64,000 bases of DNA from Gaiellasilicea sp963763755 (GCA_963763755.1 CAVXQE010000012.1:124001-188000); one strand, 5' to 3'. Shown: positions 8,489-17,168, counted from the first letter of the stretch. Notes: a model not told the origin generated them from the letters alone. Translations and numbers: made by a program.

Positions 8489-9302
8489 CTCCCTCGCTCC
8501 GCTGCCTGGGCGACGGCGCGCACGGCGCAGACCTCCGCCAGCTGTCGCCGGTAGTCCGCCGGCGCATGGACGTCCGACGGCGGGTCGAGCGCCGCGTCGG
8601 CGACGGCCTTCCGGATGCTCGCCTCGTCGGTCCCGCTCGGCGTCAGCAGGACCGGCACGGCATCGACGCAGCCAAGCGCGATCCGCGCTGAGCCGCCTGC
8701 GAGGCTCGCGGCCGCGTTCGCGATGCACGTGCCGTCGCGGCCGATCGTCACCGACGCGAATCCGTCCTGCGCGTTCGCGGCCGCAGGGACGGACACCGAC
8801 GTGAGCAGCTCGCCTTCACCGACCACGGTCATGTACACGCCGAGGAAGAACTCCTCGGCCGGAACGGTGCGCTCGCCGGCCTCGCTCCGGATCGTCATCG
8901 ACGCACCGACGGCGACCAGCAGCGGCGGCAGGTGGTTGGTCGGGTCGTTCGAGCAGATGTTGCCGCCGATCGTGCCCCGGTTCCGAACCTGCACGTCCGC
9001 GATCTGCGCCGCGACCTCGGCCAGGATGGGCCGCGAGACCTCGACCTCGGAGGAGTCCATGATCTGCGTGTAGGTGGCCATCGCGCCGAGCTGGAGCGTG
9101 TCGCCGCTGACGCTGATCGCGCGCAGGTCGTCGAGGCGGTTGAGGTCGATCGAGCACGTCCGGGAGATGCCGCGCGCGCCTTCATCACGTTCACGAGTGT
9201 CTGGCCGCCGGCGAGTGCGCGGGCACCTTCGTTCGATGCCAGGAGCCGGATCGCCTCGTCGACCGACCCCGGCCGCGCATACTCGACTTCACGGAGAAGC
9301 AT
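8485..9302 (-). CDS. Xanthine dehydrogenase-family FAD-binding (medium) subunit, one frame break
   Basis: First gene of the operon. The N-terminus MLLREVEYARPGSVDEAIRL and GARALAGGQTLVN form the PCMH FAD-binding fold. RNRGTIGGNICSND (TIGGN motif) is the second FAD contact, and the CO-dehydrogenase flavoprotein C-terminal domain ends the protein. The two halves are in different frames; a missing base in a CG-repeat near 9175 explains the break. The ATG at 9302 has no Shine-Dalgarno, but a TTTAAT box ends 7 bases upstream and TTGACA lies beyond it, so the message is probably leaderless. An ATG at 9335 would overlap the -35 box and is rejected. Confidence 0.88.
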
Positions 9303-9340
9303 GAGTGGGATTAAACACTGATTTCTCCGTGACATGTCAA
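9303..9340 (-). promoter_or_regulatory. Candidate promoter of the Mo-hydroxylase operon, near-leaderless
   Basis: On the minus strand TTGACA (9340-9335) is followed by TTTAAT (9315-9310) with a 19-base spacer, or by TGTTTA (9317-9312) with a 17-base spacer. The start ATG of the FAD subunit follows TTTAAT after seven bases. A perfect palindrome TGACATGTCA (9330-9339) covers part of the -35 and also lies upstream of the divergent gene at 9359, so it could be an operator serving both directions. Read directly from sequence; function is inferred. Confidence 0.55.
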
Positions 9341-9345
9341 GCGAG

Positions 9346-9351
9346 TAGAGT
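9346..9351 (+). promoter_or_regulatory. -10 box (TAGAGT) for the FAD oxidoreductase gene
   Basis: TAGAGT lies seven bases before the ATG at 9359. No Shine-Dalgarno is present, so the transcript probably begins at or within a base or two of the start codon. No good -35 is visible. Confidence 0.45.
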
Positions 9352-9358
9352 CGCCCGC

Positions 9359-10966
9359 ATGGCAGGGTTCGACGCGGTCTTCGTCGGTAGCGGCGTCAAC
9401 TCGCTCGCGGCGGGTGCCTTGCTCGCGAAGGAGGGTTGGCGCGTCTGCGTGCTGGAGCGAAACGACTGGCTCGGCGGCGCGATCAAGACCGTCGACGGCC
9501 TCACGGCGCCCGGGTTCACACACGAGGTCTTCTCCTCCTGGCACCCGCTGTGGGTCGGCTCGCCGGCCTATGCCGAGCTGAAGCCGGACCTCGACGAGCT
9601 CGGCCTCGAGTACCTGAACACCGACCTGCCGACCGCCGCCGCCTTCCCGGACGGCTCGAGCACGTTCCTCTCGACCGACGGCGCCGCGAACGTCGCCGAA
9701 CTGGGCGACGCATGGCAGCAGCAGTTCGACGAGTTCATGGCCGGCGTGGACATCGCGTTCGGCGTGCTCGGGACCGAGCTCTGGTCGGGTGCCGGTCTCT
9801 CGCTCGGCCGCAAGGCCTACTCGCACTACGGCCGCCGCGGCCTCGTCGAGTTCGCGGGACACACGTTGCTTTCGGCGCGCGACTGGCTGACCGAGACGTT
9901 CGAGGACGAGCGCACCCGCGGCCTGCTGGCGCCGTGGGTGCTGCACACCGGCCTCGGGCCGGACCAGGCGGTGTCCGGCTTCATGACGCAGGTGATCGCC
10001 TGCGCCCTCCAGCTTGGAGGAATGCCGGTGCCGAAGGGCGGCGGCACGAAGCTCGTCGAGGGTCTGGCGACGATCATTCGCAACGCAGGCGGCGAGCTGC
10101 GGACCGAGACGGACGTCGAGCGGATCGTCGTCTCCGAGGGTCGCGCGACCGCGGTCCGGCTCGCGGACGGCGAGTCGATCTCCGCGTCGCGCGCCGTGCT
10201 CGCCTGCGTGACGCCGACGCAGCTGTATGGCCGGCTGCTCGGGGAGAGTGACGCACCGAAGCACGTCCGCGACGCGGCGCGCCGCTTCCGTTACGGCCGC
10301 GGTGAGATGCAGATCCACATCGCGATGAACGAGCGGCCGCGCTGGAAGGGCGACGAGCGGCTCGCCCGCACGCCGCTGCTGCACCTCACGCCCGGCCTCG
10401 ACGGCGTCTCGCGGGCGGTCAACGAGGCCGACCGCGGCCTGCTCCCGGCCGAGTCGACGATCGCGCTCGGGCAGCCGATGACCCTGGATCCGTCGCGGGC
10501 GCCGGACGGCTCGTGGGTGATCTGGGTCCAGCTGCAGGAGCTGCCGCCGCGGCCGAAGGGCGACGCGGCCGGCGAGATCGACGTCGGCGACGGCACGTGG
10601 ACGGAGGAGCTGCGCGAGGCGTACGCCGACCGGATCGTCGAGCGCATCGGCCGTCACATCGAGAACCTGGAGTCCGCGACCGTCGGTCGAGTCGTCATGT
10701 CGCCCGCGGACATGGAGGACGCGAACCCGAACTGGGTCGGCGGCGACATCTATGCCGGGTCGTGCGCGCTCGACCAGAACCTCCTCTTCCGCCCCACCCC
10801 CGCCACGCCTGGTCACGGAACACCGGTCGAGAGCCTCTGGCACATCGGGGCGAGCACCCATCCCGGTCCGGGCCTCGGTGCCGGCTCCGGCTACATCGTG
10901 GCCAAGCACCTCACGCGTCCGCCGCTTCGACGGCGGCTGCTCGCGAAGCTCCCGGGCGTTGCCTGA
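9359..10966 (+). CDS. Phytoene-desaturase-like NAD(P)/FAD-dependent oxidoreductase
   Basis: A 535-residue flavoprotein of the CrtI/COG1233 type. The N-terminus shows the dinucleotide-binding motif VFVGSGVNSLAAGALLAKEG followed by the acidic residue in VLERNDWLGG. The C-terminus has IGASTHPGPGLGAGSG, the conserved FAD-contact motif of carotenoid desaturase-like enzymes. The protein is soluble or membrane-peripheral and intact. No carotenoid genes are nearby, so desaturation of carotenoids is not implied; related proteins in actinobacteria are of unknown substrate. It is divergent from the Mo-hydroxylase operon and overlaps by one base (TGATG) with the following TIM-barrel gene, so the two are cotranscribed. 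Confidence 0.82.
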   Translation: MAGFDAVFVGSGVNSLAAGALLAKEGWRVCVLERNDWLGGAIKTVDGLTAPGFTHEVFSSWHPLWVGSPAYAELKPDLDELGLEYLNTDLPTAAAFPDGSSTFLSTDGAANVAELGDAWQQQFDEFMAGVDIAFGVLGTELWSGAGLSLGRKAYSHYGRRGLVEFAGHTLLSARDWLTETFEDERTRGLLAPWVLHTGLGPDQAVSGFMTQVIACALQLGGMPVPKGGGTKLVEGLATIIRNAGGELRTETDVERIVVSEGRATAVRLADGESISASRAVLACVTPTQLYGRLLGESDAPKHVRDAARRFRYGRGEMQIHIAMNERPRWKGDERLARTPLLHLTPGLDGVSRAVNEADRGLLPAESTIALGQPMTLDPSRAPDGSWVIWVQLQELPPRPKGDAAGEIDVGDGTWTEELREAYADRIVERIGRHIENLESATVGRVVMSPADMEDANPNWVGGDIYAGSCALDQNLLFRPTPATPGHGTPVESLWHIGASTHPGPGLGAGSGYIVAKHLTRPPLRRRLLAKLPGVA

Positions 10967-11779
10967 TGCTCTCGCTGAGTGAGATCTCGACCCCGTCGGC
11001 AAGCTTCCGCGACGATCTCCGCGCGTATGCGGCCGCCGGCTTCGACGGGATCGGGATCTGGGAGATGAAGCTCGGTGCGAACGACGAGGCCAACCTCGAG
11101 GCCGTACGCGCAAGCGGCCTGAGCGTCACGAACTGCGTGCCGCTCGTGCCCTCGATCCTCCCGAACACGGTGATCGAAGGGCCGGAGGACGTCGAGACGC
11201 GGATCGACTCGCTCTGCGCATCGGTGCGCCGCTTCGCTCCCTTCGAGCCGGACTGCGTCCTCTGCCTGACCGGGGCCGCCGGCGACCGAAGTGATGAGGA
11301 GGCCCGGCGCCTGGCGATCGACGGCCTGCAGCGGATCGCAGCGGCAGCCGACGAGGCGGGCGTCCGGCTCGGACTCGAGCCGATTCACGCTATCCGAGCG
11401 GGACGCGCTGACGCTGGTCACGTCGATCCCCGAGGCGCTCGAGCTCCTCGACGAGGCCGGGCTCCCGGAGGTCGGGATCATGGTCGATCTCTGGCATCTC
11501 TGGGACACGCCGGACATCGAACGCCACCTCGCCGACAACGTCGACCGAATCACGGGCGTGCACGTTGCGAACTGGTTCGAGGGGGAGCGCGGCGATCGGG
11601 CGCTGCCGGGCGAGGGCGTCTCCCGCACCGCGGAGCTGATGCGCGTGCTGCGTGATGCCGGCTGGCAGGGCCCTTGGGACGTCGAGATCTTTGGCGACCC
11701 GGATCGACCCGACTCCCTCTGGTCGCTGGACGTCGACGCGGCCGCGCGCCGCGCGTACGCCGCGATCGCGGCTGTCTAG
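10966..11779 (+). CDS. Sugar phosphate isomerase/epimerase-type TIM barrel protein, one frame break
   Basis: A protein of about 270 residues with the xylose isomerase-like/AP endonuclease family 2 barrel. The first part contains AAAGFDGIGIWEMK and ends with LGLEPIH. The second contains GIMVDLWHLWDT, a metal-ligand segment (Asp and His), then VHVANWFEG and WDVEIFGD, where Glu completes the usual metal site. The halves are joined near 11390, where one extra G breaks the frame. Its TGATG overlap couples it to the FAD oxidoreductase. These enzymes epimerise or dehydrate sugars, inosose or hydroxypyruvate; the substrate here is unknown. The stop shares a CTAG with the convergent LysM gene. Confidence 0.8.
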
Positions 11780-12867
11780 AGCGGGCGCCCGGCGAGGGCG
11801 AGGACGTTCGCGACGAACGCCTTCGTATCGTCGTAGATCCCGATCTCGCGCACCGCCTTCTCACCCTGGTACCAGGCGGCGAGCGCCAGCCGCTGATCGC
11901 CGTTGAAGCGTTTGAGGAGGTGGTTCAGAAGAGCCATCCCGACCTCGACGCCGCCTTCACCCGTCTTGGGGACCGTGTGCCCGAGGACGATGGTCTCGAC
12001 GAACGCCCAGGTCGAGGGGATCACCTGCATCGGGCCCCAGGCTCCCACCGACGAGGTGATGTTCGTCTGGAAGCCCGACTCCTGCCACGCAAGGGCGCGC
12101 GCCAGGCTGACCGAGATGCCGTAGTGGTTCGCCCACTTGTCGATGTGCGCCCGCACGGTCGAGCGGGAGAGCTCCTCAGTCGGACCGCTCCCGACCTCCG
12201 CGGGCAGGCGAAGCCTCGCGCCCTCGACGACGAGGTTGATCGATTTCAGGTCGTTCACCTTCGCGAGAGCGCGCACGGTCGTCTTGTGTTTGACCGCGAT
12301 CTCGGTGAGCGTGTCGCCTGGCTTGACGACGTACGCGACCGGCGTCGTCGTGGCTCGCGTCAGCACCGGCGCACGGCGACCGCTGCCGAAGGCCGTCAGC
12401 GACGCGGGGCCGGCGATCCCGTCCACTGAGAGGCCTCGGGTCTTCTGGAAGCGAGCGAGGGCGGCCTTGGTCGACGCGCCGAAGTGGCCATCGACGTCGA
12501 GCAGCCGGAGATGGCCCGCCCGCGCGAGCAGGAACTGAAGCGCCGAGACGTCCCACCCGTACGCGCCCTGCACGAGCACACGTCTGGCGACGAGGGGCCG
12601 GCCGAGTGCACCGAGCTCCGCGCGTGTGCGGGGGCCGAGCTCACCGGTGACCGGGAGCCGCGTCAGCCGCTGGAACGTGCGCAGCCCCTTGGCGGTCATC
12701 GGCCCGGAGACACCGTCGATCTTGCCGAAGTACATCCCCTTCGAGCGCAACGCGACCTGGAGGCTTGCGATCTCGGGATCAGGCGCGGCGAGCGCGCTCG
12801 GCGCCGCGACCAGGGCGCTGGCGATCAAAGCGAGAATCAAGGTACGCAGACGCACGGGACGGACCAT
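11776..12867 (-). CDS. Secreted peptidoglycan-binding, LysM and lytic transglycosylase protein
   Basis: A 363-residue exported cell-wall hydrolase. Residues 1-30 form a signal peptide (RLRTLILALIASALVAAPS). Two PG_binding_1 repeats follow (KGMYFGKIDGVSGPMTAKGL and a second one around HFGASTKAALARFQ). A LysM domain (YVVKPGDTLTEIAVKH...INLVVEGARLRLP) comes next, and then an SLT-type catalytic domain with the Glu of LAWQESGFQ, SVGAWGPMQVIPSTW and NHLLKRFNGD. It is intact. It probably remodels the wall during growth or resuscitation. The ATG at 12867 is chosen because the signal peptide starts there; an open frame extending farther upstream has no signal-like sequence. Confidence 0.9.
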   Translation of the reverse strand: MVRPVRLRTLILALIASALVAAPSALAAPDPEIASLQVALRSKGMYFGKIDGVSGPMTAKGLRTFQRLTRLPVTGELGPRTRAELGALGRPLVARRVLVQGAYGWDVSALQFLLARAGHLRLLDVDGHFGASTKAALARFQKTRGLSVDGIAGPASLTAFGSGRRAPVLTRATTTPVAYVVKPGDTLTEIAVKHKTTVRALAKVNDLKSINLVVEGARLRLPAEVGSGPTEELSRSTVRAHIDKWANHYGISVSLARALAWQESGFQTNITSSVGAWGPMQVIPSTWAFVETIVLGHTVPKTGEGGVEVGMALLNHLLKRFNGDQRLALAAWYQGEKAVREIGIYDDTKAFVANVLALAGRPL

Positions 12868-13266
12868 TTGGGGACCGGCCTCGAGCCTCCTGCAAGTCTT
12901 TACAAATCGACAATATTTCGGGCTGTCAGCGTCTTGGTGACTTCGCGCCAGATTTCGCTCGACCGCGCATCTACCGGTCGAGGGCAGGGGTCTGAAGGAG
13001 ACAGTCGACATTCCCGCGCGGATAGCCGAGCTACGGTCGGTGCTGCTCGAGACGCGGTCCGACGACCTTCGGAAGGCGATCCAAGCGGCGATCGAGGACT
13101 GCCGGCGGAAGCTCGCCGAGGTGGAGCACGACCCGGCGCCAGGCGAGCTCCCGCGGTTGGACTCGAACCAACAACCCTCCGGTTAACGGCTTCTCAGCCG
13201 TTCGCGGGAATACGTCGGCCGCTTTCGGTGTCCTAGAGAGCATGGACATCAACGGAGGGGGACGTC
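12868..13266. other. Intergenic stretch with tRNA-Asn-derived relic and possible short frame
   Basis: About 400 bases with no confident gene. A frame with CTG at 12992 and stop at 13184 reads as a small charged helical peptide with many Lys, Arg and Glu residues, but it has no normal start codon and ends inside the tRNA-like repeat. The right half holds a copy of the tRNA-Asn 3' half (see repeat entry) and a perfect AACGGCT-TCTC-AGCCGTT hairpin at 13185-13202. Confidence 0.5.
13145..13209 (-). repeat. Partial tRNA-Asn copy: D-arm-less relic or att-like duplication
   Basis: Bases 13145-13187 are identical over 43 bases to 13490-13532, which is the intact tRNA-Asn from its anticodon GTT to its 3' end plus GAGCTC. 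In this copy the 5' half is replaced by a 7-bp hairpin (13185-13202), but an acceptor-like CGCGGGA (13203-13209) still pairs with the retained 3' acceptor strand. The duplicate lies on the 3' side of the real tRNA, in the orientation expected for an attachment-site duplication, yet the restored acceptor stem also fits a decayed tandem tRNA gene. No integrase is present. Confidence 0.7.
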
Positions 13267-13491
13267 ATGACCGGTAAGCAGCAGCAGATCGAGCAGGAGC
13301 GGCTTCGCGCAGCGACGGCGATCATGATCCGCGCACTGATCCTCGCCGCGATCGTCGCGCTCGTCGTTTCGGTAGCGCCCATCGCCTCGGCGGGCACCGC
13401 GAAGAAGCCACCGTCGCCGAATTTCATCGAAATCGGGACGACCGAGACGCTCGACATGAACGCGAGTGTCCCGACGTCCGGTCCCAGGTGA
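13267..13491 (+). CDS. Small single-pass membrane or secreted protein, unknown function
   Basis: A 74-residue protein that I do not recognise. GGAGGGG ends about six bases before the ATG, an unusually strong ribosome-binding site here. A charged N-terminus (KQQQIEQERLR) precedes one hydrophobic segment at about residues 19-41 (MIRALILAAIVALVVSVAPI), ending in ASAG, which could be a signal-peptidase site. A short polar tail of about 30 residues follows. The gene lies between two copies of the tRNA-Asn 3' half, and its stop overlaps the right-hand repeat, so it may be the only cargo of a small inserted segment. Confidence 0.6.
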   Translation: MTGKQQQIEQERLRAATAIMIRALILAAIVALVVSVAPIASAGTAKKPPSPNFIEIGTTETLDMNASVPTSGPR

Positions 13492-13492
13492 G

Positions 13493-13565
13493 CTCCCGCG
13501 GTTGGACTCGAACCAACAACCCTCCGGTTAACAGCCGGATGCTCTGCCAATTGAGCTACGCGGGA
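13493..13565 (-). tRNA. tRNA-Asn (GTT)
   Basis: 73 bases folding as a full cloverleaf on the minus strand: acceptor TCCCGCG/CGCGGGA, D arm GCTC...GAGC, anticodon stem TCCGG/CCGGA with loop CTGTTAA (anticodon GTT), and T arm GTTGG TTCGAGT CCAAC. CCA is not encoded. It lies just downstream of dnaG on the same strand. Confidence 0.96.
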
Positions 13566-13588
13566 AGGCAGCGCAGATTGTAGCGTCG

Positions 13589-15248
13589 CTAGGCGCGCTC
13601 CACGGACAGCTCTTCGATCGCCGCGCGAACCCGTTCGATCGCCTCCGCGACCTCGCGCTGGCGACCGGGATCGACCTCGCGTGGCGTCCTTCGCGCAGGC
13701 GCCGCTCCCGCAGGCGGAGCAGCAGCTGCCGGCCGGTTCGCTCGTCGATTCCCTCGCGCGCGACGCGTGCGTCGAGCTCGGCCTTCAGGCCGACGAGGTC
13801 ACCGTCGTCGCCTCCGTCGAGAGCTGGTCGCGGAAGCGGCGGTGGGTCTCCGACTCGAAGTGCTCCGGGGTGATCTCGGCCAGCAGCGGCAGGAGCGTCG
13901 GGTGGGCGACGCAGGCCGCCAGCACGTCGCGTTCGAGCCGTTCGGCGATCGCGAGCATCTTCGGCGAGAGCTCCTGCGTCAGCGTCCGCGTGCCGCCCTT
14001 CGGCGTCAGTCCCGCGAGCGTCTCCTTCGGGAGGTCGAGGCGTCCGGCGAGCAGCCGCAGCGCGTCCTGCCACTCCGGGGAGTCCTCGTTCCGCTGCAGG
14101 ATCTCGCGAGCCCGCACGAACGCCTCCTGGCGGTCGGGCGTGCGGTCGAGCTCCAGCCGGACGCGATAGACGACGTAGCTCTCGGCGCCCACGAGCCGCT
14201 TCTCGAAGCCGTCGGGCGCGTCGGCCGGGTCCTGGCCCTTCGGGAAGCGTCACGACCCGCACGTCGAAGCCGAGCGAGGTCGCGAGCTCCATCCCGCGCA
14301 ACGTCGCCTCCTCCCCGGCCGCGTCCGAGTCGAAGCAGAGGTAGATGCGGCGCGAGAGCCGCTGCAGCTCCTTCAGCTGCCGCTCGGTCAGGGCGGTCCC
14401 CATCGAGGCGACGACCGGCTCGAACCCGGCCTGGCGCAGCGCGATCACGTCGGTGTTGCCCTCGACGACGACGGCGCGCTCCTGCTTCGCGATCGCCGTC
14501 CGGGCGAGGTGGAGGCCGTACAGGATCGCCGACTTGTGGAAGAGCTCGCCCTCGGGCGAGTTGACGTACTTGCCCTTCAGCGGGTCGTCCTCGTGGAGCT
14601 TGCGCGCCTGGAAGCCGACGATCCGGCCGCGCGCGTCGGCGAGCGGGAACATCAGGCGCGGCGGGAAGTAGTCGTAGCCGCGCGCATTCGTCAGCCCGGC
14701 GCCGCGCAGCTCGTCGCGCGTGAACCCCTTCTGCTGCGCCTTCTGCGCGAGCCCGCTCCCCGGCGAGAGACCGAGCCGGAACTCGCGGCAGATCGGCTCG
14801 CCGAGCCCGCGGCTCGCGAGGTACTCGCGCACCGGCGCACCGGCCGCCGTCTCCCAGAGGTGGCGCTCGTAGAACGACGGCCGCCTGCTCGAGCACGGCG
14901 TGCAGCCGGTCGCGCCGCTTGCGCGACTCCTCCAGCTGCGGCGAGGTCTCCTCGTACTCGAGCGCTGACGCGGAACCGCTCCGCCAGCCACTCGACCGCG
15001 TCGGCGAAGTCGAGGTTCTCGGTCTCGCGCACGAACGTGATCACGTCGCCGCCCTTGCCGCAGCCGAAGCAGTGGTAGAGCTTGTCGGCCGGGTTGACGG
15101 AGAAGCTCGGCGTCCGCTCCTCGTGGAACGGGCAGCGGCCGGAGTAGCGGGCGCCGGCCTTGCGCAGCGAGGTCCGGCCGGAGACGACCTCGACCATGTC
15201 GGCCGCGGCGACGACCTCCCGCACCGACGTCTCCTTGATCCGCGCCAT
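13589..15248 (-). CDS. dnaG: DNA primase DnaG, broken by about five frame shifts
   Basis: Synthesises replication primers with the DnaB helicase. All core parts are visible across frames. The N-terminal CHC2 zinc finger shows CPFHEERTPSFSV...YHCFGCGKGG. The RNA polymerase core has RLMFPLADARGRIVGFQARK. The TOPRIM metal site shows VVVEGNTDVIAL and LCFDSDAAGEEA, and a short C-terminal helicase-interaction region ends in SVERA. Breaks lie near 14963, 14879, 14241, 13820 and 13682, each explained by one inserted or lost base. Total coding length is about 550 residues, slightly short for the family. The ATG overlaps the dgt stop (TGATG). As dnaG is normally essential and single-copy, the breaks are probably consensus errors rather than a real pseudogene. 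Confidence 0.88.
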
Positions 15249-16203
15249 CAGAGACGCTCGGCGTACTGAAGGGCGAAGCGGTCGGTCATGCCGGAGACGA
15301 ACGCACGGATCTCGTCCTCGGAGTCGCCACGCTCGACGAGGTGGTCGAAGATCGCCGAGATCGTCGCGTGCGCCCGCACGTGCTCGCCGCGAGCGTGCTC
15401 GCCGAGGTAGACGCGCTCGAACATGAACGCGCGGAGCGCGAGCATCGACGCGCCGACCTCCTCGCTCTGCACGATGTCGCCGGCGCGCTCGGAGCTCTCG
15501 ATCAGGTCGTGCACGAGCGTGTCGATCCGGCTCGATCCGGTCTCGCCGAGCAGCTCGATCTCCGCGCGCGGCAGGTCGTCGGGAGTCAGCAGCCCCCAGC
15601 GGATCGCGTCGTCGATGTCGTGGTTGATGTACGCGACGCGGTCGACGAGCCGCACGATCTTGCCCTCGAGCGTCTGCGGCTCCTGCGGGCCGGTGTGCGT
15701 CAGGATCCCGTCGCGCACCTCCGCGGTCAGGTTCAGCTGCTCGGCGATCCGCAGCGACTGCTCGTTGTGGTGGAAGCCGGTGCCGAAGCGCTCGCGCAGG
15801 CAGGCGATCGAGCCGCTCCTCGCCGGCGTGGCCGAACGGCGGATGGCCCATGTCGTGGCCGAGCCCGATCGCCTCGGTCAGATCCTCGTTCAGCCGCGAG
15901 CGCCCGGGCGACGACGCGGGCGATGCCGGTCGTCTCGAGCGTGTGCGTGATCCGGGTGCGGTAGTGGTCGCCGGCGGGGTCGATGAAGACCTGCGTCTTG
16001 CCCTTCAGCCGCCGGAACGGCTTCGAGTGGACGATCCGGTCGCGGTCGCGCTGGAACGGCGTCCGGATGCCGCACTCGTCCTCCTCGCGGAGGCGTCCGC
16101 GCGTCTCGTACGAGCGAACGGCAAGCGGCGAGAGCGCGCTCTCTTCGTGCGCGCGGATGCGCGCCTCGAAGGCGTCAGCGACTCGTCCGGCCAGCTCCGG
16201 CAT
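15248..16203 (-). CDS. dgt: dGTPase-like HD-domain deoxynucleoside triphosphohydrolase, two frame breaks
   Basis: About 318 residues of the dGTPase (dNTP triphosphohydrolase) family, which commonly precedes dnaG in actinobacteria. The N-terminus reads RTPFQRDRDRIVHSKPFRRL followed by KTQVF and TRITHTLE (His of the metal site). The HD motif is GHDMGHPPFGH. The C-terminal part has ILTHTGPQEPQTLEGKIVRL and DRVAYINHDIDDA, which supply the last metal ligands. Breaks lie near 15897 and 15818. A TACCCT box six bases before the ATG at 16203 and the lack of a Shine-Dalgarno suggest a leaderless message for the dgt-dnaG operon. Confidence 0.88.
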
Positions 16204-16209
16204 GAGGTC

Positions 16210-16215
16210 AGGGTA
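16210..16215 (-). promoter_or_regulatory. -10 box (TACCCT) for the dgt-dnaG operon
   Basis: TACCCT on the minus strand lies six bases before the ATG at 16203. No clear -35 and no ribosome-binding site are seen. Confidence 0.4.
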
Positions 16216-16310
16216 TCCCGCTCGGCGGATCTCGCAGTCGCAGCTCGAGCGGTCGTTCAGCAGCTGTGGAGAAATCGTTGCTGAAGATTTACCCGCGGAC
16301 ACGTCCTGTT

Positions 16311-16347
16311 CGAGACCCGTCCGGGGACAGTCCCCGGACGGGTCTCG
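16311..16347. repeat. 17-bp perfect hairpin with 3-base loop, possible dispersed palindromic element
   Basis: CGAGACCCGTCCGGGGA, loop CAG, then its exact complement. There is no T-run on either side, so it does not look like an intrinsic terminator. It sits between the 3' end of an SDR gene (minus) and the start of dgt (minus). Its length, perfection and GTCCCCGGAC core resemble REP/palindromic-unit repeats found many times per genome; only one copy is in this window. Confidence 0.6.
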
Positions 16348-16396
16348 CGCGGACATTGGCGGCTTCGGACGCGTACGTGAGCCGGCGCGGCGCGCT

Positions 16397-17154
16397 TCAG
16401 ATGATGATCGGGACGGTGCCGCCGTCGGCGGACCAGGCGGCGCCGGTGACGTACGACGCCCGCTCGGAGGCGAGGAACGCGATCACCGACGCGATCTCCT
16501 CCGGCTCGGCGAGCCGGCCGAGCGGCCGGCCGGCGCCGACCTTCGCGAGCACCTCGTCGCGGCTGCCGCCCTGCTGGTCGGCGAGACCGCCCTCGCCGAG
16601 CCACGCTTCGGTCGCGGTCGGGCCGGGCGTGACTGCGTTGCAGCGGATCCCGTCGCCCGCGTAGAGGTCGGCGACGAGCCGCGAGAGCGAGAGCACGGCC
16701 GCCTTCGTGACCGAGTAGTGCGGCATCGCGGCCGACGGCCGCTTGCCCGCGGTCGAGGAGACGTTGACGATCGACGCCCGCTCGACGCGCGCAGGTGCGG
16801 GAGCGCGGCGCGGATCGCGCGCACGTAGCTCATGACGTTCAGCTGCCACATCGAGTCCCACTCCTCGTCGGGCACCTCCTCGAAGCGCGCCTGGACCGCG
16901 ATAGCCGACGTTGTTCACGAGCACGTCGAGGCCTCCGAGCTCGGCCGACCGCGGACTCGACGAGGCGTGCCGGCGCGTCCGGCCTCGGACAGGTCGGCCC
17001 GCACGTGCAGCGCCTCGCCGATCGCGGGCGCTTCGCCCCGGCCGGAGGTGACGACCCGCGCGCCCTCCGCCACGAGCAGCCTCGCCGTCTCGAGGCCGAT
17101 CCCGCCGGTCGAGCCGGTGACGACGCACGCCTTCCCGTTCAGTCCGAGGTCCAT
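16397..17154 (-). CDS. Short-chain dehydrogenase/reductase (SDR), about four frame breaks
   Basis: A classical SDR of about 250 residues. VVTGSTGGIGLETARLL gives the TGxxxGxG cofactor motif, LDVLVNNVG is the NNAG-type strand 4, and IVNVSSTAG plus YSVTKAA supply the catalytic Ser, Tyr and Lys. CNAVTPGPTATEAW and TGAAWSADGGT are the C-terminal conserved segments. These pieces lie in different frames, with breaks near 16975, 16946, 16903 and 16789. Substrate unknown. The gene is divergent from the histidine phosphatase gene and the two share a -10 region. Confidence 0.83.
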
Positions 17155-17161
17155 CGGCGGC

Positions 17162-17168
17162 TAGCTTA
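17162..17168. promoter_or_regulatory. Shared bidirectional -10 region (TAGCTTA)
   Basis: TAGCTT on the plus strand lies six bases before the ATG at 17174. The overlapping minus-strand TAAGCT (17168-17163) lies eight bases before the SDR ATG at 17154. Only 19 bases separate the two start codons, so both messages must start at or very near their start codons. Confidence 0.5.

Noticed and set aside
9311..11113. Minus-strand frame of 600 codons
   Set aside because: Antisense to the FAD oxidoreductase, which has clear FAD motifs; composition is typical of shadow frames.
12992..13186. Short plus-strand frame with a charged helical product
   Set aside because: Only CTG or internal GTG starts, no good ribosome-binding site, and it ends in the tRNA-like repeat; kept only as a comment.
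13150..13236. Plus-strand peptide containing VGLEPTTLRLTAS
   Set aside because: This peptide is a well-known false product of reading the antisense of tRNA genes; it comes from the tRNA-Asn relic.
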